DNA of 64,000 nucleotides from Primula veris (GCA_963682055.1 OY821745.1:7013501-7077500); one strand, 5' to 3'; positions 23,234-34,199 are shown, counted from the stretch's first letter. Translations and numbers: made by a program. Notes: generated from the sequence alone by a model not told the origin.

Positions 23234-23874
23234 GGTAAATGCTAACATGTGCCCCCAGTTAATTTATAATTACATTTTTAAATACTTCCCATTAATATTT
23301 CCTTAAATGTTTGAGTAATAATTATATCTTTAAATGAGTCGTAGCCTGATAGGAACATTAATCTTTCCTTAATTTTTATACTAACGCCTCAAGTCCTATC
23401 CACCGTTAATTGCTAAAAAACACTGGCGATACATTATGCAGCCATATTCAAAATACTTACAACTTAATTAAAAATTCATTTTATTTTTTCACAAAAGCAA
23501 GATACGACCAATTTTCAGTTATAATAATAGTTGCAAATAAAATTATACTGTGTGTATATCTTGTATATAATCAGTCAACTATGAAAAATTATTTTTAGCA
23601 TGTAATATGTTACCTTGTAAAAATACTTTTTGAATTAATTATCAATTCAATCAATGCAAAAACAGTGCACGGTTTAGTAATTTTTCTTTTGAAATTGAAA
23701 ATCAATGATTTTGGTTCATTTATTGCCCCCTCCTTGTTTATATCATCCGATCATTTATGATTAGTTCAATTACATTGGGAAAATATCAAAATATATACAT
23801 TCTTTATAATCATTAAACTTTAACCCACGTTTAATGCTTCTTATCTTATGCAGGGGGCATATGTTAGCAATACC
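23234..23874. mobile_element. MITE-like element with 22-bp terminal inverted repeats
   Basis: The left end GGTAAATGCTAACATGTGCC and the reverse complement of the right end, GGTATTGCTAACATATGCC, match at most positions and both run into CCC. The 641-bp inside is A/T-rich and non-coding. Flanks TCAATTA and TCAAATT may be a decayed target duplication. It occurs only in block B. Confidence 0.55.
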
Positions 23875-23882
23875 CTCAAATT

Positions 23883-24102
23883 CATGCACTAATAAGTTTT
23901 TTTGCTTAATTTAATGTCTTGATGCATTCATTTGTTTTTTCTACATTAAAACATGCAGGTAATACTATTAGTATAAATTGTGAGTGCACGGAATAAGATT
24001 GAAGATTTTCTACAAATTAATTGGTAGGGTTTAATGTGGAAAAAACAAATGAATGCATCAAGACATACATTAAATTAAGCAAAAAACTTGGTGCATAAAT
24101 TT
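23883..24102. repeat. Inverted duplication of the defensin-like promoter
   Basis: The left arm (23883-23950) is the reverse complement of the promoter segment at 24031-24102 (AACAAATGAATGCATCAAG and AAATTAAGCAAAAAACTT in the plus copy). The spacer is also inverted relative to block A: GATTGAAGATTTTCTAC here against GTAGAAAATCTTCAACC at about 20640. About 130 bp of upstream region therefore lies head to head with the normal copy, only in block B. Confidence 0.8.
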
Positions 24103-24234
24103 AATTAATGAGGTCATAAAAAATGTCCCTTTAACTTTTCAAAAACTCTATATAAGGTCCTTCAAATGACCTATCTCCACACACCAGAAGAGCCTAAGAG
24201 GAAAAGAGAAATCCTTGTTTTGAGAGCACAAAAT

Positions 24235-24587
24235 ATGACGAAATCGAGCGTCTCATTGTTTGCTCTTACTATTCTCCTCGTCATATCTGTAGGTTTGTCT
24301 ATCTGTTTCCTTTTCTTATTTCCTGAAAGCCGATTCTTATTTTAGTATCTTTATAGCTATTAGACTGTTTTATGTGGACTGTGTAACTTACTCGTTTCCT
24401 ATCGAATTTTGTAGGGTGCAAAGAAGTTATGTCGGAGCTAAAGTGGTTTTGCTATCGAGACAATCCGATGCCTAACTGTACTTCATTTGGTTGTAATACA
24501 AATTGCCTCAAAATCGGTTGCAAATACGGGGGGAATTGCATAGTTTATCCTTCTCCAAAACCGATTTGTCGTTGTGACAATATATAA
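24235..24587 (+). CDS. Defensin-like cysteine-rich secreted peptide 2
   Basis: Two exons, 24235-24292 and 24415-24587, encode 76 residues. The signal peptide exon is nearly identical to gene 1. The intron sits at the same place and phase. The mature part keeps all nine Cys positions (CKEVMSEL at the start, CNTNC, GGNC, CRC at the end) but is shorter, because the segment between the GGNC and CRC motifs lacks about ten residues present in gene 1. Between the Cys the two peptides differ a lot, while the signal peptides hardly differ. The promoter is flanked by an inverted copy of itself. Function is expected to be DEFL-type defence or signalling; the target is unknown. Confidence 0.8.
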
Positions 24588-24941
24588 CTAAATTTGTTTC
24601 GGTTCATATGCGGGAAAACATTTCTTTATCATGTTTTGTAGACCCAATGGAGTTTGTCAAGTCCTTGCAACATAAATTTTATTCTGTTACCTCTAGCTCT
24701 GTTATGAGTCCAGACTGTCTAGTGAACTTTTTATATAGCTGCAAATTAGCAACTCCTATAAAATTTTAAGGCCGAAGAGCGTCTATATATTGCAAATGTT
24801 AATGATAGATATTAGTTACTCCTGTTATCTACGTAACATCAGTGGAGATTAAATAACTTTTATAAAATATATAATTTCATGCAGTACAACCGGCCAATTC
24901 GACAGGCCTCCTCCGCTGAAGAACCTCAGCCTTGTGACCAC

Positions 24942-25134
24942 CACTACAAAATAATGTTTGATTTAGTGAGAGTCAAAAGCTGTCACAAGTCTGTCGCAAA
25001 TTGATTAAACTGTCGCAAAACCGTCACAAATTGACTAAACTGTCACAAATTCGTCACAAAAACCGTCGCTAATAAGCTCGTAACAAAAAATACCGTCACT
25101 AATACCGTCGTTATTTGAGTATTTTTTTGTAGTG
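24942..25134. mobile_element. 193-bp non-autonomous CACTA-type MITE with proven empty site
   Basis: It starts CACTACAAAATAA and ends TTTTTTTGTAGTG. Inside are repeated TGTCACAAA / GTCGCAAA motifs as subterminal repeats. It is flanked by the 3-bp duplication CAC (24939-24941 and 25135-25137). Block A has the unoccupied site, GCGATCACGTAGGGC near 21690. Superfamily, boundaries and target duplication are all read directly. Confidence 0.85.
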
Positions 25135-25137
25135 CAC

Positions 25138-26322
25138 GTAGGGCTTTGATAAAAGTTAAATTAAGGTGTAAATTTGAAGGGTAGTGACATGGCTATAGAT
25201 AGCGGAAAACGTGAGTCCGGACGGATACTCTATACCCTTTCGTGACCCCCTACATTTTTAATCTAATTTTTCTTTAGAAAATCTATAATTACAATTATAC
25301 ATATAAAGATATATATACTCCTACAATTATTTTTAAGAAAAAGTCATACACTATTCAATTTGAAATAAATGAAAAAAAACTAGTATAAAGTAATTATTGA
25401 AATTAAAAAAATCCTCTAGAGCAATATTATGTCCTAATATTATGAAGTTTGTATATACATATTACAAAAAATGTATAAACTGTGTATAAAGTGTTTATTA
25501 AATTGTCGAAAACAGTCCAATTAGTGTATCAGACTTTCTAATATATTTTACATTACACTGTTCCATAGATTGTCTATTACACTCTCCATTGCATTGTCAC
25601 TAGTACTGTATTATTAGTCCGTCCATTCGACTATCATTAGTTAAACTTTCAATTAAATTTGTCATGTTTTTTTTTATTTGGAAAATTTATTTTATTTTTA
25701 AAAATATGATTTTTGCTTTTTTACTTTTATGTATCTTTTTACTTTTCCCCATTATAGTCAACACCGAGGTTTGTTGATTTTTTTTTAATGGAGTCTGACA
25801 AGTTAATGTCGATCAATTATCTCAGTCAAACTTGTTGGATTAAAATTATTTGGTCAACCGCTCTTTTTATGAATGATGGATATTAATACCATTTTTCAAT
25901 TAGTTTTATGAAAGGCTATCACTCCTTAACCCGAAAATCACTCCACACTATTACTCGCTAAACCATAAATTTTTTCAAATTCGCTCTCTTTATTTTTATT
26001 TCCAAATAAAATTATTATTTTTCCTAAAATAATTATCCATATTTAAATATTAGACAATATATTAATAAAACGACACCAATATGATAAAGTAATTGATTGT
26101 AATTAGCATTAACATACATACGTGCATGACATTGTATGATTATTGTAAATCTACTAAGCTTATTAACCAATGCATAATTGTTAACAAAAAAAATGCCTGG
26201 TCGAGAGTTGCCCAATAAAAGTTAAAAAATAATATGTTAACAAAAAATGCCTAGTCGAGAGTTGCCCAATAAAAGTTAAAAAATAATATATAAGACAGAA
26301 AGTACGGTTAATTATCTAGTAT
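25138..26322. other. End of block B and AT-rich spacer
   Basis: Shared 3' flank to about 25260, then AT-rich DNA. Near 25500-25660 there are CATTAC/GTCTA-type short repeats. A 50-bp direct repeat, GTCGAGAGTTGCCCAATAAA, occurs at about 26198 and 26252. No gene recognised. Confidence 0.5.
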
Positions 26323-26428
26323 TACCTCCGTCCAGTATTATAAGTTCTATACATCTTGCAACTTTGATCGGTTTTTAACATGTAACTAAATTAATTATTG
26401 ACTCATACATAACTCTTGGGACGGAGTA
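26323..26428. mobile_element. Stowaway-like MITE
   Basis: About 106 bp bounded by TACCTCCGTCC and GGGACGGAGTA, the terminal repeat typical of Tc1/mariner Stowaway elements, with TA at both ends. It interrupts block C upstream of the deleted defensin-like copy. Confidence 0.7.
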
Positions 26429-26824
26429 TAATTAATTATTGACGGCCTGACCATATGTAGAAGTACGACATCTGCAAGGTATGAAGAGATTTTGTTAAGT
26501 ACCAATTAATTTGTCGTAATTCTTTAACCTTATTCAGTACTGCACTCACATTCTATATATACTGATGTTATGCTTTAATGTGAAAAAAAACAAATTAATG
26601 CATCCAAAAATTAAATAAAGCAAAAATATTTGTGCATAAATAGCCGACCCTAAATTTTTAGAATAAATATGTAGTATGATGAAAAATATTTGTACATAAA
26701 TTTAATTAATGAGTTCATAATGTCTAGGTGACATTCAAACTGTATATAATGCCCTTCAAATGGCGTATCTCCACACACTAGAAAGCCTAAGAGGAGGAGA
26801 AATCCTAGTTTTGAGAGCAAAAAT

Positions 26825-26920
26825 ATGACGAAATCGAGCGTCTCATTCTTCTTTCTTACTATATTAGTGAGCGAATCTGATACCTTTGTTATGAGTTCAA
26901 TCAACTTTCTAACTACCTAA
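26825..26920 (+). pseudogene. Defensin-like copy 3, internally deleted
   Basis: The start repeats the signal peptide of genes 1 and 2 for about 14 codons (MTKSSVSFFFLTIL). It then runs directly into sequence that in block A lies about 115 bp downstream of the stop codon (GTGAGC-AATCTG-TACC near 21415). Intron, mature peptide and original stop are gone. The remaining frame ends at 26920 and contains no Cys. The junction lies at a shared ATTAGTGAG, so short-homology deletion is likely. Confidence 0.85.
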
Positions 26921-27005
26921 ATTAGCAATACTTATAAATATTAAGGCCGAAGGTGTGCATATTCTTGCTTATATGGACATGCACTTGTTGCGGGGTCACG
27001 AGTAC

Positions 27006-27130
27006 CACTATAAGATTTTTTGATAATCAAAATCTGTCACAAAACTGTCACAAGTTAACTATTCTGTCACAAAGTTCTCAAAAATTGACTTTTATATCAC
27101 AAACCTGTCACAAAAACCGTAGTTTGCCAA
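27006..27130. mobile_element. CACTA-type MITE fragment related to 24942-25134
   Basis: Starts CACTATAAGATTTTTTGATA and holds the same subterminal motifs (CTGTCACAAAACTGTCAC, CTGTCACAAAAACCGT). No matching right terminus is present, so it is truncated or degraded. Confidence 0.5.
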
Positions 27131-27523
27131 AAAAAATCCGTTTATGAAGGGAAACGAAACTTGAAGCATGATTGATAACATCATACAATGTTGGAAACGA
27201 TTTGTTTCTGAACACTTATGTTGCACGGATACGGATTCGAGTATCGTATCTGATACGATACAGATACGCAGATACTTTTGTTTAGAAAAGTTAGAATACG
27301 ATACAGATAGTATACATCAATCATTAAAATATTAATTAATAATTTATATATAATAAAAAGTAGCAACATATATTCAAAACAAAAACAGCTAAAATAGATA
27401 GGGGGAATAAAAGGAGAGAGTTAGTCTTAGAAAAGAAATTTTCCGATAATATCCCATTATGTCTCTATATTAATGTATATGTATATGTTTATTAATGGGT
27501 ATCTATATGTGTTGTATGCATTG

Positions 27524-28507
27524 TTGATTTCCGTGTACGAAATAACAATTAAACAATAATGAAGAACTAAAAAGAAATAATCAAAAATCAGTGTAATCTT
27601 TATTAATTCAGAATTGAAAATGAAATTACAGATTACAACATGTATGTACGGAATAGAAATTAAATCAAATGTTATTCAGATTATTATCAATTAATAATAT
27701 GATGTACTGAATTGCAATAAATAGAAACTGTCGGATTGGAAAGTATAAACTTAACAGCCGGACTGTTCAGATTGAAATATAAATTACATGACTGAATTGA
27801 AACTATTCTAATTACAGATTTAAATTATAGAATTGAATTACAGAATATAAACAGTACTTTAAATAAATTACAGAAGGGTAAAGACATAATATAAATATTA
27901 CACCTAAGTACAGCAAATTAAAATACTGAATAGAAAAGACAGAAATGTAAATTACAGAATTTAAAATACTAAAATGGAAAAGGACAGAAAAAATTAAAAG
28001 ACGAGGCGACTGTTAGACAGTCTGCCTTTAACCGATATTCGCCCAACCACCTTAAGGTTTCTAGTTGCGTTGGCGCTTCGATCCTAAGGTACAACGTCTC
28101 AGATGAATCGCCAAAAACTGGCGACGAGTCAAGCTCGAGCTGTTGGTGGGTGGTTCTCTCTCTTTCTAATATGCTATGGAAAAATATGTTGTTTTCAGAA
28201 TGTGTAAAAGTGTGTTTAGAGAGTGGGGGAGAGCTGCCTACTTATAGGCTAAGCTGAAATCTCAGACATAATGGTCACTTAATTCAGTATTCAAAACTGC
28301 TGAATTAATGATGCAATTATTCTCATTTAATTGCATCAGTTACAAGCTTGCTGGAATTTTTGGGACTGTTTTGTTATTATTTAAAACTCTCAGACTTTCT
28401 TGGAAGAACCGGAACATTTCCCAAGTCCCAAGTCCCATGCCCCGAGACCCGGGTCCCGAGACCCGTGCCCCGTGCCAGTGCCCGTGCCAGTGTCCGAGAC
28501 CGAGACC

Positions 28508-28538
<31 letters not shown>

Positions 28539-28943
28539 AGCGAGCACGCACGTGTATGGTACACTTGCCTACACACACACATATGAGGCTACACACTATT
28601 ACCACTCTCTAGTGGTGAATATGTATATAAACTATTCAAAATAGTTTTTCCTCTTTGATGTGGGATAATCATTTGGGTGGCTTCCCCATCCATTTGATTT
28701 CCCACTTCCTCTCCTAAAATTCCAGATTTCGTCTCTCCATGGTCCAACTTCGGAGCTAATTTCCATTCACACTCATTCACCGAATAGGTCATGCGATACA
28801 CCATTTCAAAGCTTGTCACACAAGCTACTCAAAACATTTGAGTACGGAGTCTAAACTTCAGATTCTTCACATGGAATTTGACCAAACTTTTGGGCTCATG
28901 ACCAATTCGGAAAACACCATGTTTCATAGTTTTTTCCAACAAT
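27524..28943 (-). repeat. 3' LTR of the copia element
   Basis: On the plus strand it begins TGTTGATTTCC and ends TTTTTTCCAACA, giving TGTTG...CAACA ends. The polypurine tract (ATCCCCCACA on the plus strand) follows directly at 28944. Inside, near 28430-28545, is a strongly GC-rich stretch with a (GAGACC)n hexamer run. The homologous 5' copy is reduced to 33103-33305. Confidence 0.75.
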
Positions 28944-29480
28944 CCCCCACATGAATGCAATTGGCTCGAAAGCCCATGCCCTAAATGCAAATCAAGAGAA
29001 CCGCAAAAGTTCACTGCCAAAAGTCAGGTAGCACGCGTCTTGAACCTGCCGTAGCGTAGTTTCATCCGGAATACTGCTATTAGGTAGCATAGATGCTTTG
29101 AACCCTTTAGCATTGCGTATCCCAGCATGATACCCGCACAGTGCCCTTTCTACCCACGTACTAGGCCCTTTAGTTGTTGTCCATATTTGGCCTCGACTGC
29201 CTTGGCAACTTCAACTGAGTGCTCATCACATGGTACCGGCCTTACACACTCGTTATAGGTGGTTCCAAGTCGAAGGTGTCCTGACTCACCTTACTCGACC
29301 GTCGAGTTACTTGGATCATTAAAAGGCTCAAGCTCACCCTTACAATGGTACATGTCTATCACTCTGTCATCGCGGAAAATGGGCTGGGAACTACTGTTTC
29401 CTGAGTGCTTTGTTCCGTTGCCCTCACAGTTCAGTTTCCCTTTGAACCTAGCAGGAAAGATTCCGTTTAGGTTGGGTTTC

Positions 29481-29876
29481 CTATGGGGGGGCCACCAATT
29501 TAATGGGCTTTAATCCCATTCCGTTCGATGACGCCTCGACTCCTACTTGAATCAAGCCTTTTGTTAATGGATCCGCTATGTTTTTCTTTGATCTTACAAA
29601 ATCTAAGGATACCACACTATTGGATAACAATTCACTTACGGATTTATGTCTCCGACGTATATGTCGAGACTTTCCATTATACATATGATCCTGAGCCCGC
29701 GCAATAGCTGATTGACTATCACAATGCATGCTTATTACGGGAACAGGTTTTGGCCATATTGGAATTTCTTCCAAAAGACTTCTCAGCCAGTCTGCCTCCT
29801 CGGTTGCTAAGTCTAACGCTATGAATTCAGATTCCATAGTTGACCTTGCAATACACATCTGTTTAGAGGATCTCTA
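29481..29876 (-). pseudogene. Copia RNase H domain
   Basis: Reads SRHIRRRH and KNIADPLTKGL, the hallmark end of copia polyproteins, and ESEFIAL with the RNase H acidic residue. A tag stop (29874-29876) replaces the Trp of the usual VSWRSSKQ and separates it from the upstream reverse transcriptase part. Confidence 0.9.
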
Positions 29877-31252
29877 AGACACAGCAGCTCCTCTCATTAT
29901 AAACACATATCCACTCGTGGATCTTATGCTATTGGAGTCTGATATCCAGTTGGCATCATAGTACCCTTCCAGTACCGCTGGATATCTGGTATAGTGCAGC
30001 CCGTAATCGGCTGAAAACCTTATATATCTGAGAAGTTTCATGATGGCCTTCCAGTGTTCCTCATTCGGATTGCTGGTGTACCTGCTCAGTCTACTTACTG
30101 AGTTTGCCATGTCTGGCCTAGTACAATTCATTATATACATGAGACTGCCTATGACCCGAGAGAACTCCAATTGATTCACACTCTTACCGAAATTCTTTTT
30201 TAGGTTACAGTTGAAGTCAATTGGGGTTCTAGACATCACCTTACTGCCCTTGTCAAACTTGTCTAGTACTTATTTAACATAATGACTTTGTGACAAGGCA
30301 TACCCCTCTGATGTTTTGGTAATCTTCATGCCAAGTATTACATCAGCTATACCCAGATCCTTCATATCGAAGTGTTGTGACAACATTTTTTTGTGGAGCT
30401 GATCATATCAGTACTCCCAATTATAATCATGTCATCCACATAGAGACAGACTACGACACAGTCTCTTCCACTTCCTTTAGTGTAGACACATTTATCGCAC
30501 TCATTAATGCGAAAACCGTTTGATAGCATAATTCTATCAAACTTCTCGTGTCATTGTTTTGCTGCTTGTTTGAGTCCATATAGAGACTTTACAAGTTTGC
30601 ACACTTGGTGCTCTTTACCAGAAACTACAAACCCTTCTGGTTGTTCCATGTAAATTTCTTCTTCCAGTTCTCCATTTAGAAACGCCGTCTTGACATCCAT
30701 TAGATGTATTTTTATAGTAAGCAAAGCTGCGAGAGCAATGACGATTCGGATAGACGTTTTCCTAGATACAGGAGCATACATGTCAAAATAATCGACACCT
30801 TCAGTTTGCCTGAAGTCTTTTACTACAAGTCTCGCATTGTATTTCTCAATCGTGCCATCAACCCTTAACTTCCTCTTGAAGATCCACTTGTGACCTAGGG
30901 GCTTACATCCTGGCGGAAGATCCACTAGTTCCCAAGTATGGTTTTGCATGATTGACTCAATCTCATTTTGGATAGATTCTTCCCAATATTGGGAATTCGG
31001 TGTTGACATAGCTTGTTTATATGTCACCGGTTCGCCTTCAACCATGAAGGTTAAGAAATCAGGTCCAAAAGAAGTTTCCTTCCTTGCCTTTTTGCTACGC
31101 CGAGGCTCTACCTCTTCCTCTGTCGGTTCACTTGCACCCACATTTCCTTCACTGTTCAACTCTTGAATTGGTACAGAAGTAGGTAATTTACGGGGAAAGA
31201 TATCTTCAAAGAAAGAGGCCTCTCGGCTTTCCATATACATATCTACGTGCAC
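29874..31252 (-). pseudogene. Copia reverse transcriptase
   Basis: The segment 31252-30551 contains HKWIFKRKLRVDGTIEKYNARLV and LMDVKTAFLNGELEEEIYMEQPEGF. A tga at 30551-30553 replaces Trp after GLKQAAKQ. The polymerase motif LYVDDMIIIG is still readable at about 30420-30450. The segment 30239-29874 holds [15 protein letters not shown] and the connection to RNase H. A stop also falls near 30270. The polymerase motif is intact, but the frame is not. Confidence 0.9.
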
Positions 31253-31306
31253 ATCGGGATTTTTCGACTTGTGTACGAGAAACCGATATGCACTACTATT
31301 ATGTGC

Positions 31307-32560
31307 TTATACGATGAACACACAGTCAACCGCTTTAGGACCAATTCTCATCCTCTTAGGAGTGGGAACTAGGACCTTTGCGAGACAACACCAAACCCGC
31401 AGGTTCTTATACCTGGGTTGATGACCTTTCCATAATTCATATGGAGTCTTTTCTCGCTTCTTATATGGTAAGTTGTTTAAAACATAGTTTGCGGAAAGTA
31501 TCGCTTCCCCCCAGATGTTCTGGGGTAACTCAGAACTGATTAACATAGCATTCATCATTTCCTTTAGCGTTCTATTTTTACGCTTGGCAACCCCATTTTG
31601 CTGGGGAGTGTATGGGGCTGTGATTTGATGTATAATGCCGCTTTCAGCGCATATTTGCTCAAACGGTGATTCAAATTCACCGCCTCTATCACTTCTGAAT
31701 GTTGTAATTTTTCTATTGAGTTGATTTTCAACTTCGGTCTTATAAAGAGCGAAGTTCTCTACTGCTTCGTCTTTACTTCTCATTAAGTAAACATAACAGT
31801 ATTTAGTACAATCATCTATAAATGTGATAAAGTACTTTTTCTCTCCCCGTATTTGTATAAACTTTAAGTCACATACATCCGTGTGTATTAGACCGAGAGG
31901 TTCACTTTCTCGTTCAACATGTTGAAACGATGATTTCGTTAATTTTGCCTCTGCACATATCTCACATTTGTGTTGCTTATTAAAGACAAAATTTGGTATT
32001 ACTTTTAGTGATATTAATTTCTTTAACGAATTATAATTCATGTAACCTAATCTGCCATGCCACAAATGAAATGACTCAAATAAATAAGCAAAATTAGAAT
32101 TTTTATTATTGGCCTCTTGGACAACAATCATTAAATTACCAGTGCTAGCCTCCGCTTTAGCACCTTTATTGGGAGCAGGTGTCCTTACGTTTAACTTAAA
32201 CATGTCGTTGGTCATATAGCCACGGTCTACATAGACACCATTTTTGGTGATTACAATTTTATCAGATTGAAATACAAGTTTGAACCCGTTCTTCACCATC
32301 ACAGATCCGGATACCAGATTCTAACGGATATCCGGAACATGGAGCACCCCTGTCAACCTCAGCTCTTTCTCTCCCTCTACCGCCTCGTAGGTCTTAAATA
32401 TCCACCGGTTAGAGCAGATGTGGCTTGTGGCGCTGGTATGCAGCCACCACTCTTTGGGGTTACTCCCCACGAGATTCACCACAGAGACCACAACAGTGAA
32501 GTGGTCATCATCTCGTCCTCCCTCGGCCAGATGTGCCTGAGCTAGAGCTTTCCTCTTCCC
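31307..32560 (-). pseudogene. Copia protease and integrase
   Basis: The protease active site near 32430-32445 reads WLHTSATSHIC where the family has WxLDTGATSHIC, so the catalytic Asp is His and the Gly is Ser. Integrase keeps the HHCC zinc site (HLWHGRLG... CEICAEAK) and the two Asp of its catalytic triad (IHTDVCDL, FRSDRGGEF). The Glu is changed to Lys at 31583-31585 (NGVAKRKNR instead of NGVAERKNR). A stop separates it from the reverse transcriptase piece. Confidence 0.9.
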
Positions 32561-32614
32561 CTTACCTTTGAAGTTCTTCGGGGGGAGGGATTGGGCTTAA
32601 TAGTGCTTTTATTG

Positions 32615-33102
32615 TCATAACAGTCCGGTCCTGTTACATACAAAGCAGGTTTTCGTAAATTTCTTTACGACAACAGCACTGCCTCCGTTGTCAAAACGTT
32701 TCCGCTTGACGTTGGAGCTTTCGACCACATTGACCTTTGCCATCGAGATGTTAACACCATCAACTCTCCTTATAGAGCGACGGTTTCTCACCTCGATATT
32801 GAGCTTCTCAATGAGCCCCTCCACCCTCATTTCCTTCCGCTTGTGCTTCAGGTAGTTTTGAAAGTCTTTCCAAGACGATGGCAATTTCTCAATCATGAGT
32901 GCCACCTGGAAAGGCTCATTAATCACTAGCCTTTCAGCCTCAAGGCGATGGTAAATAAGTTGAAGCTCCTCAACTTGCTCCATGACACCCCTACTGTCAG
33001 TCATACGATACTCATGAAAGTCCGTGACAACAAATCTCTTTGTGCTAGCGTTATTCACTTTGTACTTGTTTTCGAGAGTTTCTCACAGCTCCTTTGCAGT
33101 AG
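32615..33102 (-). pseudogene. Copia gag, C-terminal half
   Basis: Contains LVINEPFQVALMIEKLPSSW and KHKRKEMRVEGLIEKL of copia gag. The zinc knuckle begins CFVCNRTG, but a frameshift then cuts it. At 33083-33085 a tga stands where the family has Trp (KELWETLENKY). The N-terminal half is missing at the junction with the LTR remnant near 33102. Confidence 0.85.
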
Positions 33103-33305
33103 CTTTATTAATTCAGAATTGAAACTGAAATTACATATTACAACATGTATGTACTGAATAGAAATTAAAGCAAACGTTATTCAGATTATTATCAATTAAT
33201 AATCTTATGCACTGAATTGCAATAAATAGAAAATGTCGGACTGGAAAATATAAACTTAACAGTCGGACTGTTCTGATTGAAATAGAAATTACATGACTGA
33301 ATTGA
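33103..33305 (-). repeat. 5' LTR remnant of the copia element
   Basis: Homologous to 27598-27800 over 203 bp (CAACATGTATGTAC, TTATTCAGATTATTATCAAT), in the same orientation. Both ends are cut: toward gag it lacks the first 74 bp of the LTR and the primer-binding site, and beyond 33305 the rest of the LTR is gone. Confidence 0.85.
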
Positions 33306-34199
33306 GTTAGTTGTACCACCGGAATCATAAAACTGTGATGCATTAACGTCTATTGATTGAGATGACACAAACAAAATGGTTCCCCATGATAAATGCGCTG
33401 ATAATAATCAGCAACAAAGCCTTTTTTATAGAGATGCAATCTCACTATATCAGACAATACTTGATTGTATTTCCACCAAATTGTCGAACACAAGTGGCAG
33501 AGTATTCAGTTTAGTGCATTATTATTTTATCTTATAATTTCATCTCTGTATAATAATAATTCTATCAACACCAAACTTGTTCATTTTTAATGAAATATTT
33601 TTCACAGTTTGAGAATAAAATCAATTCGGTACTCATATACTTATAGTTTCTATTGTACATTATATTATGTAACAATGACATGGTAATTTTACCGTACTAA
33701 TTAAGATTTAAAACCGTAGGCCAAATGAAACTAATTAAAAAATATAAATTATGTACATGATTTTAACGGCTAAATGAAACTAAGCTCCTAAAAAAATAAC
33801 TTAAACTACCGAAATAAATGTTTAGAACTAATTTTGATTATTATTTATATTTATGTGCTGATGAAGATTTTAAACCCTTCAATGTAATTTAAAAACATAC
33901 AAATTATCGATACGTTATTTTTACAGCTAAATAAAACTAACCTTACACCGTGCAAAGACCTTTAAATTTTGGGTAACGAGTAATTCTAGTGTACACATTT
34001 TTATAAATAGGAATTCTTTATATATATATATATTGTATGTAATAGTATTTTTTTTTAGTGGTTGGGTTATGTGAAAATGTTGGGCATATTTATTTATGAG
34101 TGAATATTGAATTAAGTAGATAAGTAATGTGTGTGAGAGAGTTTGCCGTAAGAAAATTTTGGTAGTTATAAAAAAGAAAAAGAAAAAGAAAAAAAAAAT
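33306..34199. other. AT-rich spacer
   Basis: No gene or clear repeat family recognised. Includes a short (TA)n run near 34020 and an A/G-rich stretch near 34180. Confidence 0.4.

Larger units (their letters stand above)
19740..26990 (+). repeat. Three-copy tandem segmental duplication carrying defensin-like genes
   Basis: Blocks A (about 19740-21830), B (about 22520-25260) and C (about 26150-26990) share the same order of sequences. Each has an opening motif near AATGCATAATT, a segment near GAAGTATGACATC (only parts survive in C), the promoter string TGCATC...TTAATTAATGAGG, the start ATGACGAAATCGAGCGTCTC, and a 3' flank near AATTAGCAA...TTAAGGCC. Block B has gained a MITE, an inverted promoter copy and a CACTA-type MITE. 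Block A has a different MITE and a TG/CG microsatellite. Block C has lost most of the gene. Confidence 0.8.
27524..33305 (-). mobile_element. Dead Ty1/copia retrotransposon
   Basis: Read on the minus strand the order is 5' LTR remnant (33305-33103), gag (from about 33100), protease, integrase, reverse transcriptase, RNase H (to 29481), polypurine tract next to 28943 and a full 3' LTR (28943-27524). Integrase before reverse transcriptase defines copia. The 5' part is deleted: the primer-binding site, gag start and most of the 5' LTR are missing, and only 203 bp of LTR (matching 27598-27800) remains, joined directly to gag. Protease and integrase catalytic residues are changed and the frame has several stops, so it cannot move on its own. 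Confidence 0.9.

Noticed and set aside
27190..27330. GATACG-rich stretch as a transposon terminus
   Set aside because: Local repeats of GATACAGATAC are visible but no terminal repeat or target duplication supports an element boundary.
28308..28644. Six overlapping frames rich in RPRP, DRDR, ETET or GLGL
   Set aside because: Produced by the GAGACC hexamer repeat in the copia LTR; open in all frames by composition.
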